64,000 nucleotides of DNA from Aggregatilineales bacterium (GTDB lineage: Bacteria; Chloroflexota; Anaerolineae; Aggregatilineales; Ch27): positions 1 to 64,000 of the forward strand of contig JARKOQ010000005.1 of the NCBI GenBank assembly GCA_029976005.1, in the 5' to 3' direction. This document shows, in pieces, positions 15,901 to 24,239 of the stretch; position 1 is the first letter of the stretch, and each line of letters opens with the position of its first letter. The notes under the pieces are model-generated. The model searched no databases, was not told where the DNA came from, and worked only from the letters and a program-made list of their open reading frames with translations. A program made the translations under genes and the position numbers.

Positions 15901-16462
15901 GCAGAATGTCAACGTCCTGGTGCTGGACACCGGCGTTTACTCGAATACGGGCGGGCAGTCCTCGAAGGCGACTCCGCGCGCCGCGGTCGCCAAGTTCGCG
16001 GCGGCGGGCAAGGCGCAGCGCAAGAAGGACCTGGGCCTGATGGCCATGACCTATGGCAACGTGTACGTCGCGCAGATCGCGATGGGCGCGAACATGACCC
16101 AGACCGTCAAGGCCTTCCAGGAAGCCGAAGCGCACCAGGGACCGTCCCTGATCATCGCGTACTCGCACTGCCTGATGCACGGCTTCGATCTGGTCAACGG
16201 CCTCGAAGTCCAGGAACAGGCCGTGGACTCCGGTTTCTGGCCGCTGTATCGCTACAACCCAGACGTGGAAGTGGGCAAGAATCCCTTCCGGCTGGACTCC
16301 AAGATGGACATCGAAGGTCTTGAGGACTTCATGTACCGGCAGGGGCGGTTCAGCATTCTGCGCAAGGCCGATCCCGATCGCGCTCAGGTGCTGGCCAACC
16401 TGATCCATCAGGACGTCATCGATCGCTACGCCCAGTATCAGCGTCTGGCCGAATCCGAATAG
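12905..16462 (+). CDS. nifJ: Pyruvate:ferredoxin (flavodoxin) oxidoreductase
   Basis: This 1185-residue single-chain enzyme oxidises pyruvate and CoA to acetyl-CoA and CO2 with reduction of ferredoxin or flavodoxin. Domains run in the usual order: N-terminal TPP-pyrimidine domain (YPITPSSVMGE), a middle transketolase-like domain, a CoA-binding/EKR region, two 4Fe-4S motifs (CIQCNQCSFVCP and CTGCGLCVQACP near residues 700-760), and the TPP-pyrophosphate domain with CAGCGETPY, ATGCSSIYSG, GDGWAYDIG and NTGGQSSK. Length matches homodimeric PFORs. It starts after GGAAGGGATAGAC. A clear terminator follows. The reaction is oxygen-sensitive, so it suggests an anaerobic or facultative lifestyle. Confidence 0.97.
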   Translation: MANQQARRFVTIDANTAAAHVAHAVSEVIAIYPITPSSVMGEIADEKTAQGEKNIWGTVPTVIEMQSEGGAAGAVHGALTAGALTTTFTASQGLLLMIPNMYKIAGELTPAVFHVAARALAAQALSIFGDQSDVMAARSTGFAFLASGNVQEAMDMAMVAHAATIKARVPFVHFFDGFRTSHEIQKIEELSFDQMKAMMDEQALFAHRQRALTPDRPVMRGTAQDPDVYFQGRETVNNFYTKAAGVVQECMDQLAKLTGRQYHLFDYVGAPDAERVVVVMGSGAEAIHEVADYLNAKGEKVGLLKVRLYRPFAAEQFVAALPKTVKKIAVLDRTKEPGALGEPLYLDVRGALDEAVEAGRLAKSPIVVGGRYGLGSKEFDSGMAKAVFDNLAADKPKNHFTVGIIDDVSGTSLDWDPEFSSEPAGVHTAVFWGLGADGTVGANKNTIKIIGKGTDYYAQGYFAYDSKKSGSRTVSYLRFSKNPIRSTYLVKQTNFLACHNFSFLERYEMLSGLKKGGTFLLNSPYGPEEVWEHLPLEVQKALIAKQAKFYVIDALGIAHSLGLGGRINTTMQAAYFAISGVLPEDQYQHMIDLAIEDTYGRKGGKIVEMNQRAASMAKERLYEVKVPAAATSTIRMADAVPDDAPEFVRKVTAEIIAKRGDMLPVSLMPEDGTFPTGTTQYEKRNIASEIPVWNADVCIQCNQCSFVCPHAAIRTKAYDAKYANGGSPATFKSTQMKGRGFEGMRYTVQVAPEDCTGCGLCVQACPAFEKVDGVKTDKRAINMAAQAPLRMDEAKNFSYFLSIPDPDPSLFNRFTVKGSQMIRPLFEFSGACAGCGETPYIKLLTQLFGDRMLIANATGCSSIYSGNLPTTPYTKRADGLGPAWSNSLFEDNAEFGLGMRLTVNKLAEYALELLDKVSLPQPLVEAIRTADQSAQEGIEAQRGRVAELKALLGKESSEEAKQLLSIADYLVAKSVWIFGGDGWAYDIGYGGLDHVLASGQNVNVLVLDTGVYSNTGGQSSKATPRAAVAKFAAAGKAQRKKDLGLMAMTYGNVYVAQIAMGANMTQTVKAFQEAEAHQGPSLIIAYSHCLMHGFDLVNGLEVQEQAVDSGFWPLYRYNPDVEVGKNPFRLDSKMDIEGLEDFMYRQGRFSILRKADPDRAQVLANLIHQDVIDRYAQYQRLAESE

Positions 16463-16499
16463 CCCCGGCGTCAGGCCGACGGCTCATACAGGCTCTTGC

Positions 16500-16535
16500 A
16501 AGCCGCCTATCAGAGTTCTGGTAGGCGGCTTGTTT
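16500..16535 (+). terminator. Intrinsic terminator after nifJ
   Basis: AAGCCGCCTA pairs perfectly with TAGGCGGCTT over a 12-nt loop, followed by GTTTTC. Confidence 0.8.
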
Positions 16536-16644
16536 TCGTCCAGGTCGGGACCTCGTAGGGAAACCAGTGGGGGGCAGGCTAGCACTTGTTTTTTGTGCAT
16601 GGTAACATCAGTCCAGTTTCTTTAAGACTTTCAAGGAATAACTT

Positions 16645-17376
16645 ATGCGTGTTCTGATCATCTCGGATATTCACGCCAATCTGACCGCACTCGAAGCCGT
16701 GCTGGCGGACGCGAAGGGGCAGTGGGATTTTGTCTGGTGCCTGGGCGATGTGGTGGGGTACGGCCCTGATCCGAACGAGTGCGTCGATCTGTTGCGATCG
16801 CTGCCCCACTTGTGTCTGGCGGGAAATCACGACTGGGCGGCCCTGGGCAGGCTGGATATTCGGACGTTCAACAGCGACGCCCGGCGCGCCGTGACCTGGA
16901 CGACTGAAACCCTGCGGCCCGACAACATCGACTATCTGGCGGCCCTGCCGACCACGTTCGTGCTTGGATCCTACACGCTGGTCCATGGAAGTCCTCGCGA
17001 GCCGGTCTGGGAATACGTGCTCGATCCCCTGATTGCCTCGCTGAATTTCTCCCATTTTGAGACTCTCTACTGCCTGGTGGGGCACACCCACACGCCGGTC
17101 TTCTTCGAGCTGGTCAAGGATCATGGCGAAACCGAGGCCATCACGCCGGTCTACGATCAGCCGCGCGCCCTGAATGGACGCCGCCAGATCATCAACCCCG
17201 GCTCGGTCGGGCAGCCGCGTGACGCCAATCCGATGGCAGCCTATGCCCTGCTGGACGTGGATAAGGCCCGTATGGAACACCGGCGGGCGGAATACGACAT
17301 CGCCGCCGTGCAGGAGCGCATGCGTCAGGCAGACCTGCCGGAACGGCTGATCCATCGCCTGGAACATGGGTGGTGA
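16645..17376 (+). CDS. Calcineurin-like metallophosphoesterase (YfcE/MJ0936-like)
   Basis: This 243-residue protein shows the complete metal-binding signature: SDIHANLTAL (D, H), GDVVGYGPDP (GD), AGNHDW (GNHD), HGSP, and GHTHTP (GHxH), plus INPGSVGQPRD near the C-terminus. These ligate two divalent metals for phosphodiester or phosphomonoester hydrolysis in the cytoplasm. Substrate is not predictable. It sits alone between a terminator and a hairpin shared with the convergent PPC lipoprotein gene. Confidence 0.88.
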   Translation: MRVLIISDIHANLTALEAVLADAKGQWDFVWCLGDVVGYGPDPNECVDLLRSLPHLCLAGNHDWAALGRLDIRTFNSDARRAVTWTTETLRPDNIDYLAALPTTFVLGSYTLVHGSPREPVWEYVLDPLIASLNFSHFETLYCLVGHTHTPVFFELVKDHGETEAITPVYDQPRALNGRRQIINPGSVGQPRDANPMAAYALLDVDKARMEHRRAEYDIAAVQERMRQADLPERLIHRLEHGW

Positions 17377-17407
17377 TGGTGTTTGCTGCGGTGAGACTGC
17401 TGAGGGA

Positions 17408-17427
17408 TCGCGGGCCAACGCCCGCGA
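17408..17427. terminator. Hairpin between convergent genes
   Basis: TCGCGGGC, loop CAAC, GCCCGCGA form a perfect 8-bp stem in the 56-base gap between convergent genes; on the plus strand it is followed by CTCGTTTATG. Possible bidirectional terminator. Confidence 0.5.
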
Positions 17428-17432
17428 CTCGT

Positions 17433-18653
17433 TTATGGATTGGCGCGCGCCTCGTAACGCCAGATTAGCGTGTACTGCCCCAATCCTGGCCCGCCGGGGC
17501 CGACGGCAAGCAGGTAATCCCCGCTTTCCGGGATGACGGCCTGGCGCAAAGCTGCACTGGTTCCACCCCCGCTGTCGTCATCCGAATAGAGGACCTGGCC
17601 GTAAGGGCCGAACAGGCTCAACACCGGATCGAGATTCGATCCAGCGTCGGCGACCGCGGCGGCACTGAGGATGTCCCCTGCCATCAGGCTGAGGGGCCAG
17701 GCATCCTGGAACGCGGGGATGTCCAGCACGCCGGTCTGGGGGACATCCGCTGGCGGCGAAGCCTGGAGGCGGCGGCGCAGCGAAGCGTCATAGCCGAAGC
17801 TGATTTCGAATGATCCCCGTGCCAACCCAACGATGTCACCCACGAAAACCACATACGCCCCGGTCGCGGGCAGCGCGGTGCTGAACAGCAGGGCCTCCGG
17901 CCGGGCTGCGTTGGGATCGCTTTCGGCCACTGCCAGCAGGATGCCGGAGGGCGCGTACAGCTCCACGACCGGCGCGAGCGACCCGGCGGAGTCCAGGCTG
18001 CGTGCCCCGATGCTAATGGTCTTGCCGGCTTCGGCGAAAATTGTGAAGCGTGCCACTTCACCCGGCGCGGCGATCCGGCCCTGGACGGGCTGGTAGGGCT
18101 GCAACTGGCTTCCAGACGGCACCCTGGGCAGGGCGGTCGGCGTGGGCGGGAGCGGTGTGGCGGTGGAAAGGAGGGCGGCTGCATCTGGCGCTTGAGGCGA
18201 GGCCGACAGGGCTGGAGTTGGACTCTGTTCCGTGCGCTCTTCCGGAGTTACAAGCGTCAGGCGGTAGCTCCCGCCTTCCGCGAACACCTGGGTCAGCGTG
18301 ATGACGTAAGTGCCGGTCGCGGGAAGGATCACGTCGGGGATCGTGGCCCGATGGCGGTAGGTTCCCCCGGTCAGGCTGGCAAGCGGCTGGCCCGTGTAGT
18401 CGAGCGTGAGATCCGGGCTGAGACTATCGCTTTCGAACTGGACAGTCAGGCGATCGCCCTGTGTCCCGACGAACGACCAGACGTGCTGCTCACCAGCGGC
18501 CTGCATGGTCTGCTCCACGCTGCGATTGTATTCCAGCAGGCCCGTGTGGGCGACGACCGAGGGCGTCGATTGCGGCTGGCACCCGCTCAGGATGAGCAGC
18601 GCAAGAAGCCAGGGGATGATCCAGCCCGATCGGAGCAGCCTGAGGGCGATCAT
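17433..18653 (-). CDS. Secreted lipoprotein with PPC-like domains
   Basis: This 406-residue protein starts with a lipoprotein signal peptide (LLALLILSGCQPQ, lipobox LSGC). About three repeated beta-rich units follow, each ending in a phrase like LPATGTYVITL, LPATGAYVVFVGD and IPESGDYLLAVGP; these match bacterial pre-peptidase C-terminal (PPC) domains. A Pro/Thr-rich linker (STATPLPPTPTALP) lies between the first and second unit. There is no catalytic domain, so it is probably a cell-surface binding or structural protein. Its ATG overlaps the stop of the glycosyltransferase gene (ATGA, 18650-18653), so it belongs to the galE operon. Function is otherwise unknown. Confidence 0.75.
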   Translation of the reverse strand: MIALRLLRSGWIIPWLLALLILSGCQPQSTPSVVAHTGLLEYNRSVEQTMQAAGEQHVWSFVGTQGDRLTVQFESDSLSPDLTLDYTGQPLASLTGGTYRHRATIPDVILPATGTYVITLTQVFAEGGSYRLTLVTPEERTEQSPTPALSASPQAPDAAALLSTATPLPPTPTALPRVPSGSQLQPYQPVQGRIAAPGEVARFTIFAEAGKTISIGARSLDSAGSLAPVVELYAPSGILLAVAESDPNAARPEALLFSTALPATGAYVVFVGDIVGLARGSFEISFGYDASLRRRLQASPPADVPQTGVLDIPAFQDAWPLSLMAGDILSAAAVADAGSNLDPVLSLFGPYGQVLYSDDDSGGGTSAALRQAVIPESGDYLLAVGPGGPGLGQYTLIWRYEARANP

Positions 18654-19804
18654 GACGCGCGGAGCGCCTGCTCGTAGACGGCGAGGGTCTCTTCGGCCGT
18701 TTTGCGCCAGCCAAACTGCGAGGCGCGGGCCAGACCCAGGTTGCGCAACTGGTCGGCAAGCGGGGGCTGAACCAGAAGACCCAGGATCGCGCCGCCCATG
18801 CCACGGGCGTCGTTGGGATCGACCAGGAAGGCGGCTTCGCCCGCCACTTCCGGGATGGAGGAAGCAGCGCAGGCGACCACCGGGGTTCCGCAGGCCATGG
18901 CTTCCAGGACGGGCAGGCCGAAGCCTTCGTAGCGGCTGGGGAAGACCGATACCTCGGCAAGACGGTACAGGGACGGCTTATCCCGCTCCTGGATTTCGCC
19001 CAGCCACAGGACGCGATCGTCCAGATCGAGCTGGCGGACGTAGGCCGGGAGGTCCGGGAAGCGCGGGCTGCCCCACTGGCGAGGCGGGCGTCCGGCCAGG
19101 ACCAGCGGCACTTCATCGGCCAGGGCCTGGCTGACGTAGGTGTAGGCCAGCAGAAGCGTCTGTACGTTTTTGCGGATGTCGAAGCCGCCCAGATAGAGGA
19201 CAAAGCGTTCCGGCAAATTGTAGTGGGCGCGCACGGCCGCGTCGCGTTCAGCGCCAAGCCGGGGGTGAAAGCGCTCTTCGGCGGCCAACCCGATCGAGGT
19301 GATGCGATCGCGGGAAATCGCCAGCCGGGATTCGATTTCGGCGGCGGAGGCCTGGGAGTCGGTGATGACATGAGCGAGACCGCGCGCGGCAGCCGCGACC
19401 AGGCTGGTGTACAGGCGCGCCAGGAAGCCGCCTTGATAGACCGGCATCGAGAGGGCGATCACGTCGTGGATGGTCGCCACGACAGGGCGGGGGGAAGCCA
19501 GTGGCGGTCCCCAATAGGGCACGTGGCACAGGTCGGCTCCGGCCCGCGCGGCGGCCCTGGGGAAGGTGGCTTGCTCGAACCAGACCTTACCAGGATCGCC
19601 GCCCAGCGGCAGGTGGGTTGGCAATAGCGTGACGCCCGGCGGCACGCCCTGATCGGGCGCGATGTGCGGGGGCAGCACCAGGGTGATCGCCAGCTCCGGC
19701 CGGATAGCGCGCATGGCGCGGATCAATTCACGGGTGTATTGGCCGCTGCCCGTGTCAGGTCGATCCCAGAACCAACCGTTGATGGCGACGTGCATGGCGC
19801 TCAT
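18650..19804 (-). CDS. Family 4 glycosyltransferase
   Basis: This 384-residue GT-B enzyme has the GT4 C-terminal signature: SRYEGFGLPVLEAMACGTPVVAC with the donor-binding E-x7-E arrangement, and FVLYLGGFDIRKNVQTLL at the start of the second Rossmann domain. The N-terminus MHVAINGWFWDRPDTGSGQY carries the GxGxY loop. The ORF track begins at 19996 inside galE; the ATG at 19804 has AGGA six bases upstream and starts ten bases after the galE stop. It transfers a sugar from a nucleotide donor to a surface polysaccharide or glycolipid; the acceptor is unknown. Confidence 0.87.
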   Translation of the reverse strand: MSAMHVAINGWFWDRPDTGSGQYTRELIRAMRAIRPELAITLVLPPHIAPDQGVPPGVTLLPTHLPLGGDPGKVWFEQATFPRAAARAGADLCHVPYWGPPLASPRPVVATIHDVIALSMPVYQGGFLARLYTSLVAAAARGLAHVITDSQASAAEIESRLAISRDRITSIGLAAEERFHPRLGAERDAAVRAHYNLPERFVLYLGGFDIRKNVQTLLLAYTYVSQALADEVPLVLAGRPPRQWGSPRFPDLPAYVRQLDLDDRVLWLGEIQERDKPSLYRLAEVSVFPSRYEGFGLPVLEAMACGTPVVACAASSIPEVAGEAAFLVDPNDARGMGGAILGLLVQPPLADQLRNLGLARASQFGWRKTAEETLAVYEQALRAS

Positions 19805-19814
19805 GGAGTCCTGG

Positions 19815-20828
19815 CTAAACGGGGTCGCTGTAGCCGTGGGGGTGCGACCTGTGCCACAGCCAGGCGCTGTGCACGATGTCGGGCAGACCGGGGTAGCGCG
19901 GCTTCCAGCCCAACTCGCGGCTGATCCGCTCGGATGAGGCGACCAGAATCGGGGCGTCGCCGGGCCGCCGCTCGACTTCCTGTTCGGGGAAGTCAATGGC
20001 CGTGATTTCGCGCGCCACGTCCACGACCTCGCGCACGCTGTACCCCTGCCCGTTGCCGATGTTATAGGTCATTGCGGAGCGATCGTCCAGGGCATTTACC
20101 GCCAGGACGTGGGCCTGGGCCAGGTCTTCGACGTGGACGTAGTCCCGAATGCAGGTGCCGTCGGGAGTGGGATAGTCGGTTCCATAGAGCTTGATGGCCG
20201 GGCGCTGGCCGAGCGGCACCTGGAGAGTCAGCGGGATCAGGTGCGTTTCTGGGCGGTGGGCTTCTCCCCGGATGGCCTGGCCCTGATCGTCCAGCGAAGC
20301 GCCGCAGGCATTGAAATAGCGCAGAGCGCAGTATTTCAACCCGGCCTGGCGGTGGTACCAGTGCAGCATCCGCTCAATCATGAGCTTGGTCTCGCCGTAG
20401 ACATTGGCCGGCCCCAGGGGATCATCTTCCTGGATGGGGCTGTCCTTGCTGGCGTACACGGCCGCCGTGGAGGAGAAGACCATCCGCCGGATGTCGTGGG
20501 CCAGCATCGCATCGAGCAACGTCTGGGTGTTGACCACGTTGTTGCGGAAGTACTTGCCGGGGTTAATCATGCTTTCGCCGGCTTCGATGAAGGCCGCGAA
20601 GTGAACGACGGCATCGAAGGGCTGGGTCTGGAACAGCACGTCCAGACTGCCCCGATCGCCGATATCCCCCCGAATAAATCGGGCGGCCGGCGGAACCGCG
20701 GCGCGATGACCACAGCTCAGGTTGTCATAGACCGTGACCTGGTGGCCGGCTCGTAGAAAAAAGTCCGTCGTGGTCGAGCCAATGTACCCTGCGCCGCCGA
20801 TGACCAGTATGTTCATGGGTTGGTTCAC
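19815..20828 (-). CDS. galE: UDP-glucose 4-epimerase
   Basis: This 337-residue extended short-chain dehydrogenase has the NAD-binding GGAGYIGS motif at residues 11-18, the catalytic YGETK (YxxxK) motif preceded by SSTAAVY, and the family's C-terminal DGTCIRDYVHVEDLAQAHVLAV block. It interconverts UDP-glucose and UDP-galactose to supply sugar donors. It is the first gene of a three-gene minus-strand operon with a GT4 glycosyltransferase and a PPC lipoprotein. The upstream divergent region contains a perfect spaced inverted repeat that could regulate it. Confidence 0.94.
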   Translation of the reverse strand: MNQPMNILVIGGAGYIGSTTTDFFLRAGHQVTVYDNLSCGHRAAVPPAARFIRGDIGDRGSLDVLFQTQPFDAVVHFAAFIEAGESMINPGKYFRNNVVNTQTLLDAMLAHDIRRMVFSSTAAVYASKDSPIQEDDPLGPANVYGETKLMIERMLHWYHRQAGLKYCALRYFNACGASLDDQGQAIRGEAHRPETHLIPLTLQVPLGQRPAIKLYGTDYPTPDGTCIRDYVHVEDLAQAHVLAVNALDDRSAMTYNIGNGQGYSVREVVDVAREITAIDFPEQEVERRPGDAPILVASSERISRELGWKPRYPGLPDIVHSAWLWHRSHPHGYSDPV

Positions 20829-20896
20829 TCCTTGTAGGCGCGCGGTATTGTACCGCAGAGTCGATCCCGTATCGAGCAGTAGCCAGGAACTGAATC

Positions 20897-20920
20897 CAAG
20901 GTTATAACTACCTAACCTTG
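20897..20920. promoter_or_regulatory. Perfect inverted repeat between galE and the response regulator gene
   Basis: CAAGGTTA, 8-nt spacer, TAACCTTG. It lies just before a plus-strand TATAAT (20944-20949), roughly over the -35 position for the response regulator, and 69 bases from the divergent galE start. Confidence 0.5.
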
Positions 20921-20943
20921 TTTCTATGGGGTGAGATTATGAT

Positions 20944-20949
20944 TATAAT
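20944..20949 (+). promoter_or_regulatory. -10 element of the response regulator gene
   Basis: A consensus TATAAT in an AT-rich island, 111 bases before the ATG. No good -35 is present at normal spacing; the inverted repeat occupies that region, which would fit an activator-dependent promoter. Confidence 0.45.
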
Positions 20950-21060
20950 GAGAAAAGAACCATTGTTGCATTTTTCACTGTCAACGCAATAACAATATTT
21001 GCCGTTTCAGCAGACGTTCGTGAAGCACACACCCAAGCGCCAGTATGTCCAGGTGAGATC

Positions 21061-21591
21061 ATGATCAACAGCGGCACGCAGGTAATGGTGATCGATGACG
21101 ATGCCTCGCTTCGTAACCTGATTGCCACGCTTCTCAAAGGGATCGGGATCGATGCCATCCTGGTCAAGGATGGGCAGACCGCGCTGACTCTGCTTGAAGA
21201 GGGCCTGATCCCGTCCCTGATCATCCTGGACCTGATCCTGCCGGGGATTGATGGGTTCTCGGTCCTGGCGCGTATCCGGCAGCTTCGCTCGCTGGATACG
21301 GTTCCCGTGGTCATTCTCTCGGCGTTGATTGAGCCGGAGACCATCCGGCATGGGTTGGCGCTCGGGGCGGACGCCTATGTGACCAAGCCCTACGTGACCC
21401 ACAGTCTGCTTGATCGGGTGCGCGTTCTGATCGCGGCCGGACGCCGGCCGCAGGCGCAGACCCGGCTCTACACCCGGACGGCTCCCCTGACCGATCTGTC
21501 CGTGCTGGGTATCCCCCACTCGGATGCGGCTGAAGCCGGGGCGGGCACTCAGCCCCGCTCGACCAAGATGCCTTCCAACAACGACGAGTAG
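21061..21591 (+). CDS. Single-domain response regulator
   Basis: This 176-residue protein has one receiver domain: the acidic pair in VIDDDAS (residues 11-14), phosphoacceptor Asp57 in LIILDLILPG, the Ser/Thr switch in VVILSA and Lys109 in VTKPY. After residue ~125 there is a ~50-residue tail with no recognisable output domain. It would act by protein interaction in the cytoplasm. No histidine kinase is adjacent. Its 3' end overlaps the 3' end of the convergent GT39-like gene by 43 bases, an unusual tail-to-tail overlap. Confidence 0.87.
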   Translation: MINSGTQVMVIDDDASLRNLIATLLKGIGIDAILVKDGQTALTLLEEGLIPSLIILDLILPGIDGFSVLARIRQLRSLDTVPVVILSALIEPETIRHGLALGADAYVTKPYVTHSLLDRVRVLIAAGRRPQAQTRLYTRTAPLTDLSVLGIPHSDAAEAGAGTQPRSTKMPSNNDE

Positions 21592-24239
21592 TCCAGCCCG
21601 GATGCAGTCAGGACTCGCTGGCCGGTGAGCGGGTCGTACAGGGCCACGATGAGGCGGGCCTGTCCCACGTAACCCACAGCCTCTTCCCGAAAAACGATTG
21701 GATGGATGTCAATCACATATTCACCCGGCTGCCAGCCGGTGGTGGGCCGGGAGCCGTAGGCCGGCGCGCCATCATGCTGGGCGAGCAACTTGCCTTGCCC
21801 GTCGAGCAACTGGACCGTCACGGCAAGCGAGTTTTCGGTTGCCTGGGAGGGCCGCCAGACCAGACCGATGTCGATCGGGGCCAAACCGGATGTCAGCCTG
21901 TCCGGCGCATCGAATCCGTAGAGAGTGCCGACTCCTGGAAACTCGATTTCGGCCAGATGGTTGACGGCGGGCGGAGTGCTCAAGACGGCCAGCGTGTCAA
22001 TCGCGAACTCGCCCAGGATGACCGGCGGATTGTCTCCGGCCTGGGCGCTCAGGGTAAGGGCGCCGGCTGCGCTGGCGGGCAGGGTGAACGTGCGCCAGTC
22101 CAGGACGGCGCCACGTGTGGCCGGGGTATCTGTATTCGCGAGCGTCCAGTCCGAGCCAGCCAGACTCACGGTGATTGGCTGGGGTAAGGTCTCGATCTGC
22201 CAGGGCAGGGTCAGTAGGAGGGTCTGCCCCGGCGCGAGCGGCCCGCCGGGCAGCCTGGAGCAGTCAGCCAGCGTGATGCCGGGACTCATCTCGATCGCGC
22301 AGCCGGCGGCGAAAGGCGGCCAGTCGCCGGCAACGAGGTGCAGATCGCCCAGGGCCGCGTTCTTGCCGGCGGGCGTCCGGCTGACCGGGTCGAGCACGTC
22401 CAGGCCGCTTGGCTGGGCAGCGCTGTACACGCGGAGCTGGATGGGGTAATCGCCCGGCGGTGTGCCCTGGGGCAGCTCGATCAGCACATACGCCTGGGCG
22501 GCTTCGCCTTCGGCGAGGCGCGCCGTGTCGATCTGGGCCGCCGTCATCAAAGGGGCGTCGCTGCTGGCGATCTCCATCCCAAGCCGATTGAGGATTTTGA
22601 GGCTGGCTCGCAGCGGCATGGTTCCCGCGGCGTTCATCTGTGCCTCAAACGGGATGCAAATCCGCGTATTGGCCGGCAGGGCCGACTCAGGCAGTCCGGT
22701 CTGGCGTAATGTGACCATGCCGAAGTCATACGGCACGGCAGCCCGGCGAGGTGGGTGTGCGAGGGTGCCATGAAGGATGATTCCCTCGGAAGCCATGCCA
22801 TTGACCGTCCACTGAAACAGGCTTCCGGTGGTTCCATTACCGAGGAGGCAGGGCAGCATGCCCCGCGCGTCCGCCCCCTGCATGTACCAGATGTTGCGCT
22901 CCACGCGGACGGATTGCCCCTCCGCCAGATGGGTGTTGATCAGGCTCAAGACGTGTTCGGCGTCGGCCCCTTCGGGCAGCTCGACTCGTTCGGCGGCGAC
23001 TCCCAGACGATCCCAGTAGTACATCAGATCGTAGCGCTCGGCGTACGTCCAGGCCAGGACGAGGTCGCCCGGCTGCAATTCGCCGGCATAGTAGGCCGCC
23101 ATCTCGCGAGCCTGATCGTGCTGGTAGGCCGGGTTGGCCTGCCCCGGGAGCACGATCCAGGCGGCGGCGACGCCAATCACGGCGAGAGTTTGAACGAGGG
23201 TGGATAACCGGTAGTGCTTGCTCAGGTTACTCAGACCACCCGCGATCGCGATCAGGGCCAACGGAGCGAAGAGAACCAGATAGCGGCTGTGGAGGTCGAC
23301 GCCGATGACGGCCAGCGCGGCCAGGAGGGTGGCGTACCCGGCCGCCAGCAGCCCTAGCACGAGCCGCCCAGCGGTTCGCCGCGCCGCCAGGAGCGCCAGC
23401 GCGGCCAGCGGCAGCAGGCCCACCGCAATCCATTGGAGCGCCGCCGGGTTGGCGCGCACCATCTCCCAGGACGCCGCCCACAGCCCTTGCCAGGATTGCC
23501 AGATCAGGTCCAGGGTGAGGGTGGGCGGCTTCAGCGTGGCGGCGTTGTCGGTGCTGACGTTGATAAAGCGACTCACCAGTTCCGGCGACCAGGCCAGCAC
23601 GATCCCGATCTGGGCGATGGCCCACAGTCCGGCACGGCGCCAGTCCGGGCGACGCCGGGCGGCAGACCCGATCCAGGCGGCGGCGAAGACCAGATTGACC
23701 GCGCCGAGCACGACGATTCCCGTGTTGTGGGTGTAGAGCGTGCCCAACTCGGCGGCGATCACGGCGATCCAGGCCCAGCGCGGCGGTTTAGGCTTGGTGG
23801 CGATCTCGACCAAACCCAGCGCCAGCCACAGGCCCAGCAGACCCATCTGGCTGTACATGCGGATTTCCTGCGAGGCCCACCACAACAGCGGGTTCAGCGC
23901 GGCCAGGATCAGCGCCAAAGTGCCTGCCCGACGGCCGAACCAGCGCCGCGCCGCCGCCCCGATCAGGGCTACCAGAAGCATCCCCTCGAACAGGGGTAGC
24001 GTCCGCATGGCGACCTCGGAGTCGCCCAGCAGCCGCACCCAGCCGAACAGCAGGCCGAAATAGAGTGGGGGATTGGTGGGATCGTCCACCAGCGCCGCGC
24101 CGAGGGTCGGGCGGGTGGCGGCATGCCAGGCGATGCCCTCATCGAACCACAGACTCTGCTGGCCCAGGTTCCAGGCGCGCAGCCCGGTCGCCAGCAGCAG
24201 AATCAAAACGGCCCATCCCAACGCGCGGCGCGAGGTCAT
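21549..24239 (-). CDS. GT39-like membrane glycosyltransferase with large exported C-terminal domain
   Basis: This 896-residue protein begins with about 10-12 helices bearing GT39/ArnT hallmarks: an acidic pair in the first external loop (QQSLWFDEGIAW), TNPPLYF and LLWWASQEIRMYSQ. Such GT-C enzymes use polyprenyl-phosphate sugars and glycosylate proteins or lipids on the outer face of the membrane. From about residue 370 the chain is soluble and long, with beta-sandwich-like segments, which is not usual for the family. The gene overlaps the methyltransferase gene by four bases (24236-24239). Substrate is unknown. Confidence 0.75.
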   Translation of the reverse strand: MTSRRALGWAVLILLLATGLRAWNLGQQSLWFDEGIAWHAATRPTLGAALVDDPTNPPLYFGLLFGWVRLLGDSEVAMRTLPLFEGMLLVALIGAAARRWFGRRAGTLALILAALNPLLWWASQEIRMYSQMGLLGLWLALGLVEIATKPKPPRWAWIAVIAAELGTLYTHNTGIVVLGAVNLVFAAAWIGSAARRRPDWRRAGLWAIAQIGIVLAWSPELVSRFINVSTDNAATLKPPTLTLDLIWQSWQGLWAASWEMVRANPAALQWIAVGLLPLAALALLAARRTAGRLVLGLLAAGYATLLAALAVIGVDLHSRYLVLFAPLALIAIAGGLSNLSKHYRLSTLVQTLAVIGVAAAWIVLPGQANPAYQHDQAREMAAYYAGELQPGDLVLAWTYAERYDLMYYWDRLGVAAERVELPEGADAEHVLSLINTHLAEGQSVRVERNIWYMQGADARGMLPCLLGNGTTGSLFQWTVNGMASEGIILHGTLAHPPRRAAVPYDFGMVTLRQTGLPESALPANTRICIPFEAQMNAAGTMPLRASLKILNRLGMEIASSDAPLMTAAQIDTARLAEGEAAQAYVLIELPQGTPPGDYPIQLRVYSAAQPSGLDVLDPVSRTPAGKNAALGDLHLVAGDWPPFAAGCAIEMSPGITLADCSRLPGGPLAPGQTLLLTLPWQIETLPQPITVSLAGSDWTLANTDTPATRGAVLDWRTFTLPASAAGALTLSAQAGDNPPVILGEFAIDTLAVLSTPPAVNHLAEIEFPGVGTLYGFDAPDRLTSGLAPIDIGLVWRPSQATENSLAVTVQLLDGQGKLLAQHDGAPAYGSRPTTGWQPGEYVIDIHPIVFREEAVGYVGQARLIVALYDPLTGQRVLTASGLDYSSLLEGILVERG

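Noticed and set aside
14045-16408. 787-residue minus-strand ORF
   Set aside because: It lies entirely antisense to nifJ; the codon pattern of high-GC DNA opens this frame, and the protein has no recognisable motif.
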